Source of the DNA: Desulfuromonadales bacterium C00003068
GTDB taxonomy: Bacteria; Desulfobacterota; Desulfuromonadia; Desulfuromonadales; Desulfuromonadaceae
Length of the DNA stretch: 10,924 nucleotides
NCBI GenBank assembly: GCA_001751155.1
Contig: MAXR01000206.1
Span: forward strand, 2,327-13,250
Direction of reading: 5' to 3'
Part shown: in pieces, positions 1-6,455 of the stretch
How the letters are laid out: each line of letters starts with the position of its first letter
How positions within the stretch are numbered: the first letter of the stretch is position 1
Made by a program: the position numbers and the translations under genes
Notes under the pieces: model-generated
Seen by the model: the letters and a program-made list of their open reading frames with translations, nothing else
Told to the model about the DNA's origin: nothing
Database searches by the model: none

Positions 1-144
1 AAAGTAAATCGTTCACGCATCAAGGGATCGACCTATCGCGATCAGGTGTTAAAAGGTAAGCGCTATTTCTACAAAGTGGTTGTATGGGATGGTGCTGCCA
101 ATCAAACGCAAAGTGTTGTTCGAGAGATAAAAATAGCCAAATGA
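1..144 (+). CDS. 3' end of a gene for a fibronectin type III-like protein (partial)
   Basis: Frame 1 is open from the window edge to a TGA at 142-144 and gives the last 47 residues of a protein. The segment [18 protein letters not shown], followed by alternating hydrophobic residues (SVVREIKI), resembles the final strands of a fibronectin type III fold, where a Y-x-V-x-A/W-D pattern leads into a G/N-rich turn. Such domains are common in secreted proteins and lipoproteins, usually as binding or spacer modules. The N-terminus and any signal peptide are outside the window, so localisation and function cannot be stated. The stop overlaps the arsC start in an ATGA tetranucleotide, which suggests one transcript and coupled translation. 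The frame is well supported by continuity and by this overlap; the domain call is tentative because only one partial domain is visible. Confidence 0.6.
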   Translation, partial: KVNRSRIKGSTYRDQVLKGKRYFYKVVVWDGAANQTQSVVREIKIAK

Positions 145-575
145 AAAACGATAAAATAAAACTGCTCTTTTTATGTACAGGTAATTCCTGCCGTAGCCAA
201 ATGGCCGAAGGCTGGGCGCGCGCCCTCAAGGGCGATCAAATAGAGGTTTATTCCGCTGGCATCGAAACCCACGGCTTGAATCCTAGCGCGGTGAAAGTGA
301 TGGCCGAAGCGGGGGTGGATATCAGTACCCACCGCTCGCAACTGGTTACCGAATTTCCTGATGTAGCTTTTGATTTTGTCGTTACCGTGTGTGGTCACGC
401 TCACGAAACCTGCCCCTATTTTCCTGCTGGGGCTAAAGTGGTGCATGTTGGTTTTGATGATCCACCGCAGATGGCTGCTGAGTTAGATGGTGAACAGGCG
501 CAGCTCGATTGTTATCGCCGCGTGCGTGATGAGATTAGGGCGTTTGTTGAGACTTTGCCTGAGGCTTTAGGGTAG
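141..575 (+). CDS. arsC: Arsenate reductase, thioredoxin-coupled ArsC type (low-molecular-weight phosphatase fold)
   Basis: This 144-residue cytoplasmic enzyme is predicted to reduce arsenate to arsenite, with electrons from thioredoxin. The N-terminal P-loop CTGNSCRS (Cys12 to Arg18) is the CX5R phosphatase/arsenate-binding loop. A second cysteine pair, Cys84-x6-Cys91 in [10 protein letters not shown], matches the redox relay of the Staphylococcus-type ArsC, which separates it from plain tyrosine phosphatases. GFDDPPQ (104-110) corresponds to the family's catalytic aspartate loop. The length is typical. I start it at ATG 141, which overlaps the upstream stop and puts the P-loop about ten residues from the N-terminus as in the family; an in-frame ATG at 84 would add 19 residues lying inside the preceding coding frame. 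No arsR, arsB or acr3 is visible nearby, so it is not in a recognisable ars operon here. A phosphatase role remains a minor alternative. Confidence 0.9.
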   Translation: MKNDKIKLLFLCTGNSCRSQMAEGWARALKGDQIEVYSAGIETHGLNPSAVKVMAEAGVDISTHRSQLVTEFPDVAFDFVVTVCGHAHETCPYFPAGAKVVHVGFDDPPQMAAELDGEQAQLDCYRRVRDEIRAFVETLPEALG

Positions 576-687
576 TTTTTAGCCGCAATTCTGGTTGTTT
601 CAATTTATCGGTTACTGTTTGCTCTACCTTGGTCAATTACAGGTAGGGCGAGCATTGTTCGCCATTGAGTTACGCCTTACTTTTGCT

Positions 688-717
688 CTGAAATAACTTC
701 AAAAGCGTAGTTATAAT
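688..717 (+). promoter_or_regulatory. Possible sigma-70-type promoter for the diguanylate cyclase gene
   Basis: In the 272-bp gap between arsC and the GGDEF gene there is a consensus -10 box TATAAT at 712-717. An 18-bp spacer separates it from CTGAAA at 688-693, which matches four of six -35 bases. Transcription would start near 724, giving a leader of about 120 nt. Short inverted repeats lie upstream (for example GGCGA 647-651 with TCGCC 659-663) but have no T-run, so they are not convincing terminators. The -10 box is the only strong element. Confidence 0.35.
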
Positions 718-835
718 CGACAAGGTTCAGCTGTGATCTGTGTTTGTTTGTCGCGTTTTAATTAGCGAATATTTTCAATTCTAATGATTCACTTCTTTTA
801 ACTAAGTGCGAGGTATGAGATGTTATCCAGCAGAA

Positions 836-850
836 AGGGGAAATGTCTTG
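836..850 (+). promoter_or_regulatory. Ribosome binding site that decides the TTG start of the diguanylate cyclase
   Basis: AAAGGGGA ends about 7 nt before TTG 848, which is ideal spacing. By contrast, ATG 815 has GAGG only 1 nt away, and GTG 806 has no purine-rich site at useful distance. Confidence 0.55.
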
Positions 851-2428
851 TCAATTCGTGGAAAAATTATTGTACTCGTTTTAGCGTTAGAGCTCGTCTT
901 AACCATTGTCTCTGGAACGCTTTTTATCAATGAGCACTACAAAAGAAACGAAGAACTTGCAAAATATATTGCCACCAACCTCAGAAACAACTTCATTGAT
1001 CACTCTACCACCATTCAAGATAAATACCGCACCCGCATTGAAGGGTTTGTAAAGTCTTCCCCTGCAATCATAAATGCCTTTGCAAAAAGAGACCTATCAG
1101 ACTTAACCATCAATCTTGAACAACGAATTAATACCCTTAGAAAAGAAGATCAACTTTTTTCTTCTATCAATTTCATTCACGCTGATGGCACTGTTTTTTA
1201 TCATACAAAAGATAAAAAACGTATCGGGCAAAATGTTTCCCATATTCCTTTTGTCAGAGATTCCCTCAAGGACAGAAAACCTTTAAGCGGACTCGTGCTC
1301 GCGTTAAGTGGATTAGGCTATCGATTCAGTTACCCGGTCTACCTCAATGACAAGTACGTTGGTATAATTGTTTTCATTACCGACGCAACACACAGCCTTG
1401 AAATGCTATCTAAAAACTTTGAAATTCAATGGGGAATATTGATTAACAAGGAAAATATTGTCCAAGGTTCTGAGATGCAGATGATAGCAAACAATGGAAA
1501 ACTTCTTGTAGCCTCATCAGGAGGCCCCTTTAACGACAAAGGATTTCTTGAAGTAATATCTCAAACTGCCCCTTTAGACGTTTTTCAAAGCACAGAGTCT
1601 TACCACCGAAAACTCTATACCCTAGCTCTTAAAAATTATGCTGGCGTCTCTGTCGGAGAGATCATCACTGTTTTAGACATCTCAAAACCTTTATCTGACT
1701 TCAGAGCATCTCTATACAATGCTGGGATGATCATTTTGGCAGTCCTTGTCGTAACGATCATTGTTCTGTTTCAAGGTATTGGATTTTTTCTTAAGAAAGT
1801 AAGAGAAACCCAGCACCAGCTGGAAGAAACTGTCGATCAAAGAACAAAACAATTACAAGAGACGAATCACAAGCTCTCTCAGGAAATTACACAGCACGAA
1901 CTTACCCAGAAAGATCTTGAATCGCTGAGTGTAAAGGATGCCCTCACGGGTTTATTTAATCGTAGAAAATTTAACGATCAGTATGAAACTGAATGGAATG
2001 CTGCTTTAAGAGCCTCCCGTTATATTTCATTGATCATGATTGATATTGATTGTTTTAAACCATATAACGATACATATGGGCATCTGGCAGGGGATGAAGC
2101 TTTAAGGACCGTCGCTCAAGCAATCCAAAAGAATGTAACTCGGCCTAGAGATTGTGTGGCGCGCTTTGGAGGGGAAGAATTTATCTGTATCCTCCCTGAA
2201 ACATCTATGGATGCAACGATTCATGTTGCCGAAATGATAAGGAAAAGTGTGGAGGAACTTCATTATATTCACGAGTTTTCCAGTGCATCTAATGTCATTA
2301 CGGTAAGCATTGGACTAATCAGTGCTATCCCAGAAAAATTTCAGGACAAAAAAGAGTTGATTGATTTGGCGGATAAGGCACTATATCGGGCTAAAAGTGC
2401 AGGGCGTAATTGTATTAAGGCAAGCTAG
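848..2428 (+). CDS. Membrane-anchored diguanylate cyclase with extracytoplasmic sensor region (GGDEF)
   Basis: A predicted inner-membrane enzyme of 526 residues that makes cyclic di-GMP from two GTP. Order of parts: a transmembrane helix at about 5-27; a periplasmic region of about 265 residues that looks like a double-Cache sensor; a second transmembrane helix at 292-315; a coiled coil at 316-358 (HQLEETVDQRTKQLQE pattern); then a GGDEF domain from about 363. The active-site motif is intact (GGEEF, 441-445). An RPRD inhibitory I-site lies five residues before it, so product inhibition is expected. I prefer TTG 848 because AGGGG (836-840) sits 7 nt upstream and the protein then opens directly into the first helix. 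GTG 806 and ATG 815 are in frame but have poorly spaced ribosome sites; they would add 14 or 11 hydrophilic residues. No EAL domain is present. The ligand is unknown. The gene is more AT-rich than the downstream export operon. Confidence 0.88.
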   Translation: MSIRGKIIVLVLALELVLTIVSGTLFINEHYKRNEELAKYIATNLRNNFIDHSTTIQDKYRTRIEGFVKSSPAIINAFAKRDLSDLTINLEQRINTLRKEDQLFSSINFIHADGTVFYHTKDKKRIGQNVSHIPFVRDSLKDRKPLSGLVLALSGLGYRFSYPVYLNDKYVGIIVFITDATHSLEMLSKNFEIQWGILINKENIVQGSEMQMIANNGKLLVASSGGPFNDKGFLEVISQTAPLDVFQSTESYHRKLYTLALKNYAGVSVGEIITVLDISKPLSDFRASLYNAGMIILAVLVVTIIVLFQGIGFFLKKVRETQHQLEETVDQRTKQLQETNHKLSQEITQHELTQKDLESLSVKDALTGLFNRRKFNDQYETEWNAALRASRYISLIMIDIDCFKPYNDTYGHLAGDEALRTVAQAIQKNVTRPRDCVARFGGEEFICILPETSMDATIHVAEMIRKSVEELHYIHEFSSASNVITVSIGLISAIPEKFQDKKELIDLADKALYRAKSAGRNCIKAS

Positions 2429-2462
2429 TAGTCTATCGTCATAAAATACGTATTTATTTTGA

Positions 2463-2508
2463 TTAAACGAGCAAAGGCACCCCATGTGGAGTGCCTTTGC
2501 TCGTTTAA
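2463..2508. terminator. Bidirectional terminator hairpin between converging genes
   Basis: An 18-bp perfect inverted repeat (arms 2463-2480 and 2491-2508, core CGAGCAAAGGCAC / GTGCCTTTGCTCG) with a 10-nt loop. It lies 34 bp after the diguanylate cyclase stop and 68 bp after the stop of the phosphatase gene read on the other strand. The arm ends are A/T-rich, giving a short U-rich tail in either direction, as expected of a shared terminator. It is clearly related in sequence to the hairpin at 3425-3458. Confidence 0.8.
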
Positions 2509-2576
2509 ACTTCAGTGCGCTTGAAAGTATGATGTCGCTTGATGTGGGCTGTCCAAGTTGTTGCTTGCCAAGTCTT

Positions 2577-3359
2577 TTATAGTTCTTTCGCCAATTTACT
2601 CAATAGTTTTTGATGGTTATCTTTAGTGTCACTGGCGAGAAAGTAACCTTCGTAGCAATTTGGGTCGATCTCATTTCCTAATAGATCTGTCACCATTCCG
2701 CCCGCTTGTTTTACAATTAAGTGGGAGGCTGAGAAATCCCAAGGTTTTGATTCCTTGTTAAAGTAAACCAGATAGTTGCTGAAACTCCCTTTTGCCACCA
2801 TGCACATTGCGTAAGAGACTGAGCCCCCTATGGCTGTTAGCTTTTTGATGGTGTCTTCTCGTAGCAGATCAAAAAGCGGTTTTTCGCAATGAACTTGGGT
2901 GCTAGGGCAAAAATTGACAATCGTAACGTCGTCATTTTTTACAATGGGCAGTTGATGTTTGTTGACGCATGCACCATCGCCGAAGGAAAAGAAATATTCT
3001 TGTGTAAATGGGTTGTAGACGATACCAATAGCGACTTTGCCCTGTTTTATTAGTGATAGATTGACCACTGAGGTGTTCTCGTAGCTGATATAGCCCCAGG
3101 TGCCGTCTATGGGGTCGATGGCCCAATAGGTATCATCATCGGTGTGGGTTTGGTTCTCTTCACCAATGATCTTGAACGGGGAGATTTTTGTCAGTTCGGT
3201 TTCGATATATGCCTGTACTTGCTCATCGATATTGGTTACGGGGCTGCCATCATCTTTGAAGGTGTTCGTAAAATCGATATCTTCACGAGCTTTCACCATC
3301 ATGTCACCAGCAATGAAAACAATTCGTTTTAGTTCTTCCTCTAGTTGAATTTGGTTCAT
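2577..3359 (-). CDS. Inositol monophosphatase-family phosphatase (IMPase/CysQ/HisN-like)
   Basis: A soluble 260-residue metal-dependent phosphomonoesterase of the IMPase superfamily. Visible metal-site motifs are GEE (Glu67, Glu68), WAIDPIDGTWGY (Asp82 and Asp85; the classic first signature) and PWDFSASH (Asp208), followed by QAGG near 218-221. The second signature has Ser210 where the family pattern has Ala or Cys, a mild departure. Length is normal. Family members act on inositol-1-phosphate, on 3'-phosphoadenosine 5'-phosphate (CysQ) or on histidinol phosphate; nothing in this protein or its neighbours decides between them, so I give no symbol. The start ATG (3357-3359 read in reverse) has AGGGAG about 8 nt upstream. 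The gene stands alone, with a consensus -10 box just upstream and a hairpin of the same family on each side. Its composition is rather AT-rich, like the diguanylate cyclase gene. Confidence 0.88.
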   Translation of the reverse strand: MNQIQLEEELKRIVFIAGDMMVKAREDIDFTNTFKDDGSPVTNIDEQVQAYIETELTKISPFKIIGEENQTHTDDDTYWAIDPIDGTWGYISYENTSVVNLSLIKQGKVAIGIVYNPFTQEYFFSFGDGACVNKHQLPIVKNDDVTIVNFCPSTQVHCEKPLFDLLREDTIKKLTAIGGSVSYAMCMVAKGSFSNYLVYFNKESKPWDFSASHLIVKQAGGMVTDLLGNEIDPNCYEGYFLASDTKDNHQKLLSKLAKEL

Positions 3360-3395
3360 ATCGTTTTCTCCCTAATACGAGTAAGGCGGGAACAC

Positions 3396-3424
3396 ATTAT
3401 AGCTAACAATTTTATTGCTTATGT
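3396..3424 (-). promoter_or_regulatory. Probable promoter of the IMPase-family gene
   Basis: On the minus strand a perfect TATAAT occupies 3396-3401, with a predicted start near 3389 and a leader of about 30 nt before the ATG. The -35 region at 17-bp spacing (ACATAA, 3419-3424) is weak and abuts the hairpin at 3425. The -10 box and its position are the main evidence. Confidence 0.45.
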
Positions 3425-3458
3425 GAGAAAAGGCCCCCCTTGCAGAGTGCCTTTTCTC
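3425..3458. terminator. Hairpin terminator, probably for hemC
   Basis: A 10-bp perfect stem (GAGAAAAGGC at 3425-3434 with GCCTTTTCTC at 3449-3458) around a 14-nt loop. It begins 27 bp beyond the hemC stop as hemC is transcribed. The run of U bases falls inside the descending arm (GCCUUUUCUC) rather than after it, so termination strength is uncertain. It aligns without gaps to the hairpin at 2463-2508, 36 of 45 bases being identical between 2468-2512 and 3424-3468. Confidence 0.65.
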
Positions 3459-3485
3459 GTTTGAACTATGTCAATAATTGAGCTG

Positions 3486-4427
3486 TTATTCGCCGCGCTC
3501 TTTGCGGATAGCAGCGAGAATTTCCGCACCGCCTTGATTCATGGTCAAAGTGGCTATTTGGTGACCGATATCTTCAGCGTCATCGCGGGAACCAGTGATG
3601 ACATTTTTGATCAGAGTTTGACCGTCGAGGCTAATCATGCCGCCGGTGACATCGAGTTGATTGTTGTCGGCGAGCTCAGCCATGCAAAAGGCGGGGATGC
3701 TGCATCCACCTTTAAGGGTTTTTAAAAAGGCGCGCTCGGCAAGGAGGCAGAACTCAGTTTCGCTGTGATTAACGGCATCGCGAATGATTTGACGTTTTTC
3801 AGCGTCGAGAGTGGTTGCTGACTCAATCGCTACGCTGCCTTGGCCAACGGGTGGAATGAACTGATCGGTTGACAGTGTTTCAACGATCAAATCGTTGTAC
3901 TCCATCCGGTTAACACCAGCGTAAGCGAGGATCATGGCATCGCATTGACCGTCATCCATTTTACCGATACGGGTTTGTAGGTTGCCACGCATCTCGATCA
4001 CTTTAATGTGTGGGTAATACGCTTTGAGCAAGGCGCGACGGCGAACGGATGAGGAGCCGACGGTCAATGGACGGCTGGTATCGGCAAAGCGCAACTCTTT
4101 GTTGCGGCTAACCACCACATCATTCGCTTTTTCGCGCACAGTAAAGGCGATGACCTCAAAGCCTTCGGGTAGTTCCGATTGCATATCTTTGGCGCTGTGT
4201 ACGGCGATATCAATATCACCACTGCGCAGTTGGACTTCCAATTCTTCGGTAAATACCCCTTTACTGCCAATTTTAGCAATGGAAACATCGAGAATTTTGT
4301 CACCGCGTGTATCTATTTGAACAATTTCGGTTTTCATCCCCGCTTTTTGTAGCAACTCTTCTACATAATAGGCTTGCCACATGGCTAGCTTGCTACGACG
4401 GGTTCCAATTTTGATTGTAGTGCTCAT
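3486..4427 (-). CDS. hemC: Porphobilinogen deaminase (hydroxymethylbilane synthase)
   Basis: A cytoplasmic enzyme of 313 residues that polymerises four porphobilinogen molecules into hydroxymethylbilane, the linear precursor of uroporphyrinogen III, heme, siroheme and cobalamin. The N-terminus IKIGTRRSKLAMWQ contains the conserved substrate arginines. HSAKDM places the catalytic aspartate at Asp81. SSVRRRAL (126-133) and the RGNLQTR segment are cofactor/substrate-binding. Cys242 in GGCSIP is the dipyrromethane attachment site, at the same number as in E. coli. The length is standard. I start at ATG 4425-4427 because AAGGTGA lies about 8 nt upstream and the protein begins like its family. The frame stays open upstream to 4586, but those 53 codons translate a palindromic non-coding element and should not be counted. 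The usual partner hemD is not downstream; the gene appears to be transcribed alone. GQGSVAIES replaces the commoner GQGALGIE, a conservative variation. Confidence 0.96.
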   Translation of the reverse strand: MSTTIKIGTRRSKLAMWQAYYVEELLQKAGMKTEIVQIDTRGDKILDVSIAKIGSKGVFTEELEVQLRSGDIDIAVHSAKDMQSELPEGFEVIAFTVREKANDVVVSRNKELRFADTSRPLTVGSSSVRRRALLKAYYPHIKVIEMRGNLQTRIGKMDDGQCDAMILAYAGVNRMEYNDLIVETLSTDQFIPPVGQGSVAIESATTLDAEKRQIIRDAVNHSETEFCLLAERAFLKTLKGGCSIPAFCMAELADNNQLDVTGGMISLDGQTLIKNVITGSRDDAEDIGHQIATLTMNQGGAEILAAIRKERGE

Positions 4428-4439
4428 AATAATATCACC

Positions 4440-4618
4440 TTGCGAGAGATTCATAGATTGATGGCGTCGCAAAAAGTCCGCCCACCTGCGTTGCAGCGTT
4501 TGTTCAAGACTTCGACATACAACATGTATGCCTTTCACCCTTGAACAACCACTACGCCTTGGGGGACGAAGTTTTTGCTTAGCCAACTAATTCATTTTTG
4601 CGAGAGATTCATAGATTG
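4440..4618. repeat. Palindromic MITE-like element flanked by 21-bp direct repeats, in the hemC leader
   Basis: An exact 21-bp direct repeat (4440-4460 and 4598-4618; core TGCGAGAGATTCATAGATTG) encloses 137 bp. Most of the enclosed part, 4463-4584, is an imperfect palindrome. Its outer arms share GGC-3 nt-GCAAAAA (4463-4475 with 4572-4584). An inner 9-bp match TTGTTCAAG (4500-4508) pairs with 4540-4548, and CATAC (4516-4520) pairs with GTATG (4526-4530) across a 5-base loop. No transposase is present. The structure suggests a small non-autonomous insertion that duplicated part of the hemC leader, although 21 bp is long for a target duplication. Another reading is a dispersed intergenic hairpin family or a structured RNA leader. 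The only long reading frame is an open extension of hemC, which I judge to be chance. Confidence 0.65.
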
Positions 4619-4622
4619 GCGC

Positions 4623-4651
4623 ATTTTTTCAGGTATTCAAGTTGCTGTCAA
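4623..4651 (-). promoter_or_regulatory. Possible hemC promoter
   Basis: On the minus strand a perfect -35 TTGACA lies at 4646-4651. A 17-bp spacer separates it from AAAAAT at 4623-4628, which matches four of six -10 bases. Transcription would start near 4616, inside the outer direct repeat, so the hemC mRNA would carry the whole palindromic element as a leader of about 190 nt. An overlapping weaker alternative is TTGAAA followed after 17 bp by TTGAAT. The -10 is weak in both cases. Confidence 0.4.
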
Positions 4652-4769
4652 GGCGGATTTCAAGTCACTTTTTTTTCAATCATTACAGGTTTTTATCCGA
4701 TTTTGGGGAGAGGTATGTTACTTTAGTTTAAGTTTCTTTTAAGATAAAGGCTGTGTGGGGATAAATTTA

Positions 4770-6455
4770 ATGCGACATCTGAGTGTTTTGCTTATCGTTT
4801 TTTTGACTGGTTGTGTGGCACCTGCGGCGTATGTAACGGAAGCCGATGAGGTGGGTTATGCGATTATTGCAGAAAAACAGGCTGAAATAGGTCTCGATCA
4901 TCCCTTTACCATCGCTACCGCCGAAGATCAGCTTCGTCATACGTTATTACGCGATCAAGCGCTGGTAACAAGTGCCACTGCTGAGATCGGTGATGGTACT
5001 ACTACCCCTCATTGTTCTCCCTTACAGTTGTCACTTGATGATGCCTTGCAGGTTGCGGCACACAATAGTCGAACCTATCAAACCAATAAAGAGATGATTT
5101 TTCGTCAAGCTCTCGCTCTTGATTTAGAGCGAGATAGTTTTCGCAGCACTTTTTCAGGGCTGTTGTCGTCGTTGTGGAGCAGCGATAAAGGGCTGGGAGA
5201 TCGCCGTAATGGTCTGCAGTACACTGCTCAGGCTGGCGTAGCGCGTCAGTTCAAGAGTGGCATGTCGTTTGTTACCTCGATTGGTCTCGATTTGGTGCAG
5301 TTACTAACGGCTAATCGTGTGTCAGCGCGTGGCTTGGTTGCCGATGCCAGCATCAGCATTCCACTGCTGCGTGGTGCAGGGGCTGAGGTGGTGACAGAGC
5401 CACTCCAACAGGCGGAGCGCGATGTTCTTTATGCCATGTGGACGTTTGAGCGTTTTCGGCGCTCTTTTGCAGTACAGGTTGCCAGCGAATATCTATTGGC
5501 GTTAGAGCGGATGAATCGTGTTGAGACTGCTTATGATAATTATCAGCGCTTGGTGGTGGCAGGTAAGCGTGCTCAACGGTTGGCCGATGCGGGTCGGTTG
5601 CCAGGCATTCAGGTCGATCAGGCGTTGCAAGATGAACTGCGCGCGCGGGTAAGCTGGGTGAGTGCCCAAAAAACGAGTGCGGCTCGTTTGGATAGTTTCA
5701 AGCTCACCCTTGGGTTGCCTATCGATGCCCTGCTAGAATTAGATCGACAGGTTTTGTTGGCACAGGTTAAATCTCTGGCTGATAGTGTTCATGAACTGGT
5801 GGAGCCACCTTCATCGCTATTACGCCTTGCCTTAGCGTCGCGTCGCGATCTACGCATCGAGCAGAGTCGCGTAGCAGATTCACAGCGCAAAGTATTGGTT
5901 GCCGAGGATGCCTTACGTGCTGAAGTGTCGTTGTTCGCCGCGGCAAGTGATGGTGCGCATCGCAGTGTATCGTCGGTAGAGAGCGATAATGTGAAGCTTG
6001 ATCCAGATAATGGCAATTATTCGGCGTTGTTGAGTATCGATTTACCGTTTGAACGTACTGCTGAACGTAATGCTTTACGCAATCGATTGATTGATTTTGA
6101 AGCAAGTCAACGGGCGCAGCAGCAATTGGAAGATTTGATTAAATATCAGGTGCGTAGTGCCTGGCGTGGTCGACAGGAAGCATTTGAATTGATCCAAATT
6201 CAACAACAGGCGTTCAAGGTCGCCAAACGTCGAGTGACGAGTACCGATCTGTTTTTACAGGCAGGTCGCATTCAGATCCGTGATTTACTCGAAGCTCAGG
6301 ATGATCTTGTTTCGGCGGAAAATTCCCTGCTTGAAGCGCAGGTTCAATATCGAATTCGGGCGATGGAACTGATGCGTGATGTCGGTTCGTTGGAGATCGA
6401 TGCCACAGGAAATTGGTTGGAGGATGTAAACAAATATGCAGAATTGGCGCAATAA
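4770..6455 (+). CDS. TolC-family outer-membrane efflux lipoprotein
   Basis: The predicted outer-membrane channel of a tripartite exporter, 561 residues. It opens with a short lipoprotein signal, MRHLSVLLIVFLTGC, in which LTGC is a lipobox and Cys15 the lipidation site, as in NodT/OprM-type channels. The first outer-membrane-efflux repeat runs from about 88 (LSLDDALQVAAHNS) to 320, including a membrane-strand segment SISIPLLRGAG near 195. The second repeat runs from about 350 to 545 with the typical end segment AGRIQIRDLLEAQDDLVSAE. Long alanine/glutamine-rich helices form the periplasmic barrel. I chose ATG 4770 (GGGGA 8 nt upstream); GTG 4755 in frame would add five residues to the signal peptide and has a closer-spaced ribosome site. 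It is the first gene of a four-gene export operon and overlaps the adaptor gene by 20 bp. The C-terminal segment after about 545 is hydrophilic and not recognised. Confidence 0.9.
   Translation: MRHLSVLLIVFLTGCVAPAAYVTEADEVGYAIIAEKQAEIGLDHPFTIATAEDQLRHTLLRDQALVTSATAEIGDGTTTPHCSPLQLSLDDALQVAAHNSRTYQTNKEMIFRQALALDLERDSFRSTFSGLLSSLWSSDKGLGDRRNGLQYTAQAGVARQFKSGMSFVTSIGLDLVQLLTANRVSARGLVADASISIPLLRGAGAEVVTEPLQQAERDVLYAMWTFERFRRSFAVQVASEYLLALERMNRVETAYDNYQRLVVAGKRAQRLADAGRLPGIQVDQALQDELRARVSWVSAQKTSAARLDSFKLTLGLPIDALLELDRQVLLAQVKSLADSVHELVEPPSSLLRLALASRRDLRIEQSRVADSQRKVLVAEDALRAEVSLFAAASDGAHRSVSSVESDNVKLDPDNGNYSALLSIDLPFERTAERNALRNRLIDFEASQRAQQQLEDLIKYQVRSAWRGRQEAFELIQIQQQAFKVAKRRVTSTDLFLQAGRIQIRDLLEAQDDLVSAENSLLEAQVQYRIRAMELMRDVGSLEIDATGNWLEDVNKYAELAQ

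Noticed and set aside
84..140. Upstream ATG giving arsC 19 extra residues
   Set aside because: The extra codons lie within the in-frame 3' end of the preceding gene, and the family's P-loop sits close to the N-terminus when ATG 141 is used.
610..670. Hairpins after arsC (GCTC-TACCT / AGGTA-GGGC-GAGC, and GGCGA/TCGCC) as a terminator
   Set aside because: The stems are bulged or only five base pairs long and lack a T-tract; they could be chance pairings in an intergenic gap.
3468..3725. Plus-strand open frame of 85 codons opposite the hemC 3' end
   Set aside because: It is antisense to a conserved part of hemC, has no recognisable ribosome site and reads as a shadow of the real gene.
4428..4586. 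Coding extension of hemC, or a separate small Arg/Cys-rich protein
   Set aside because: The sequence is an imperfect palindrome flanked by direct repeats, and the true hemC start has a good ribosome site downstream, so the open frame is most likely chance.
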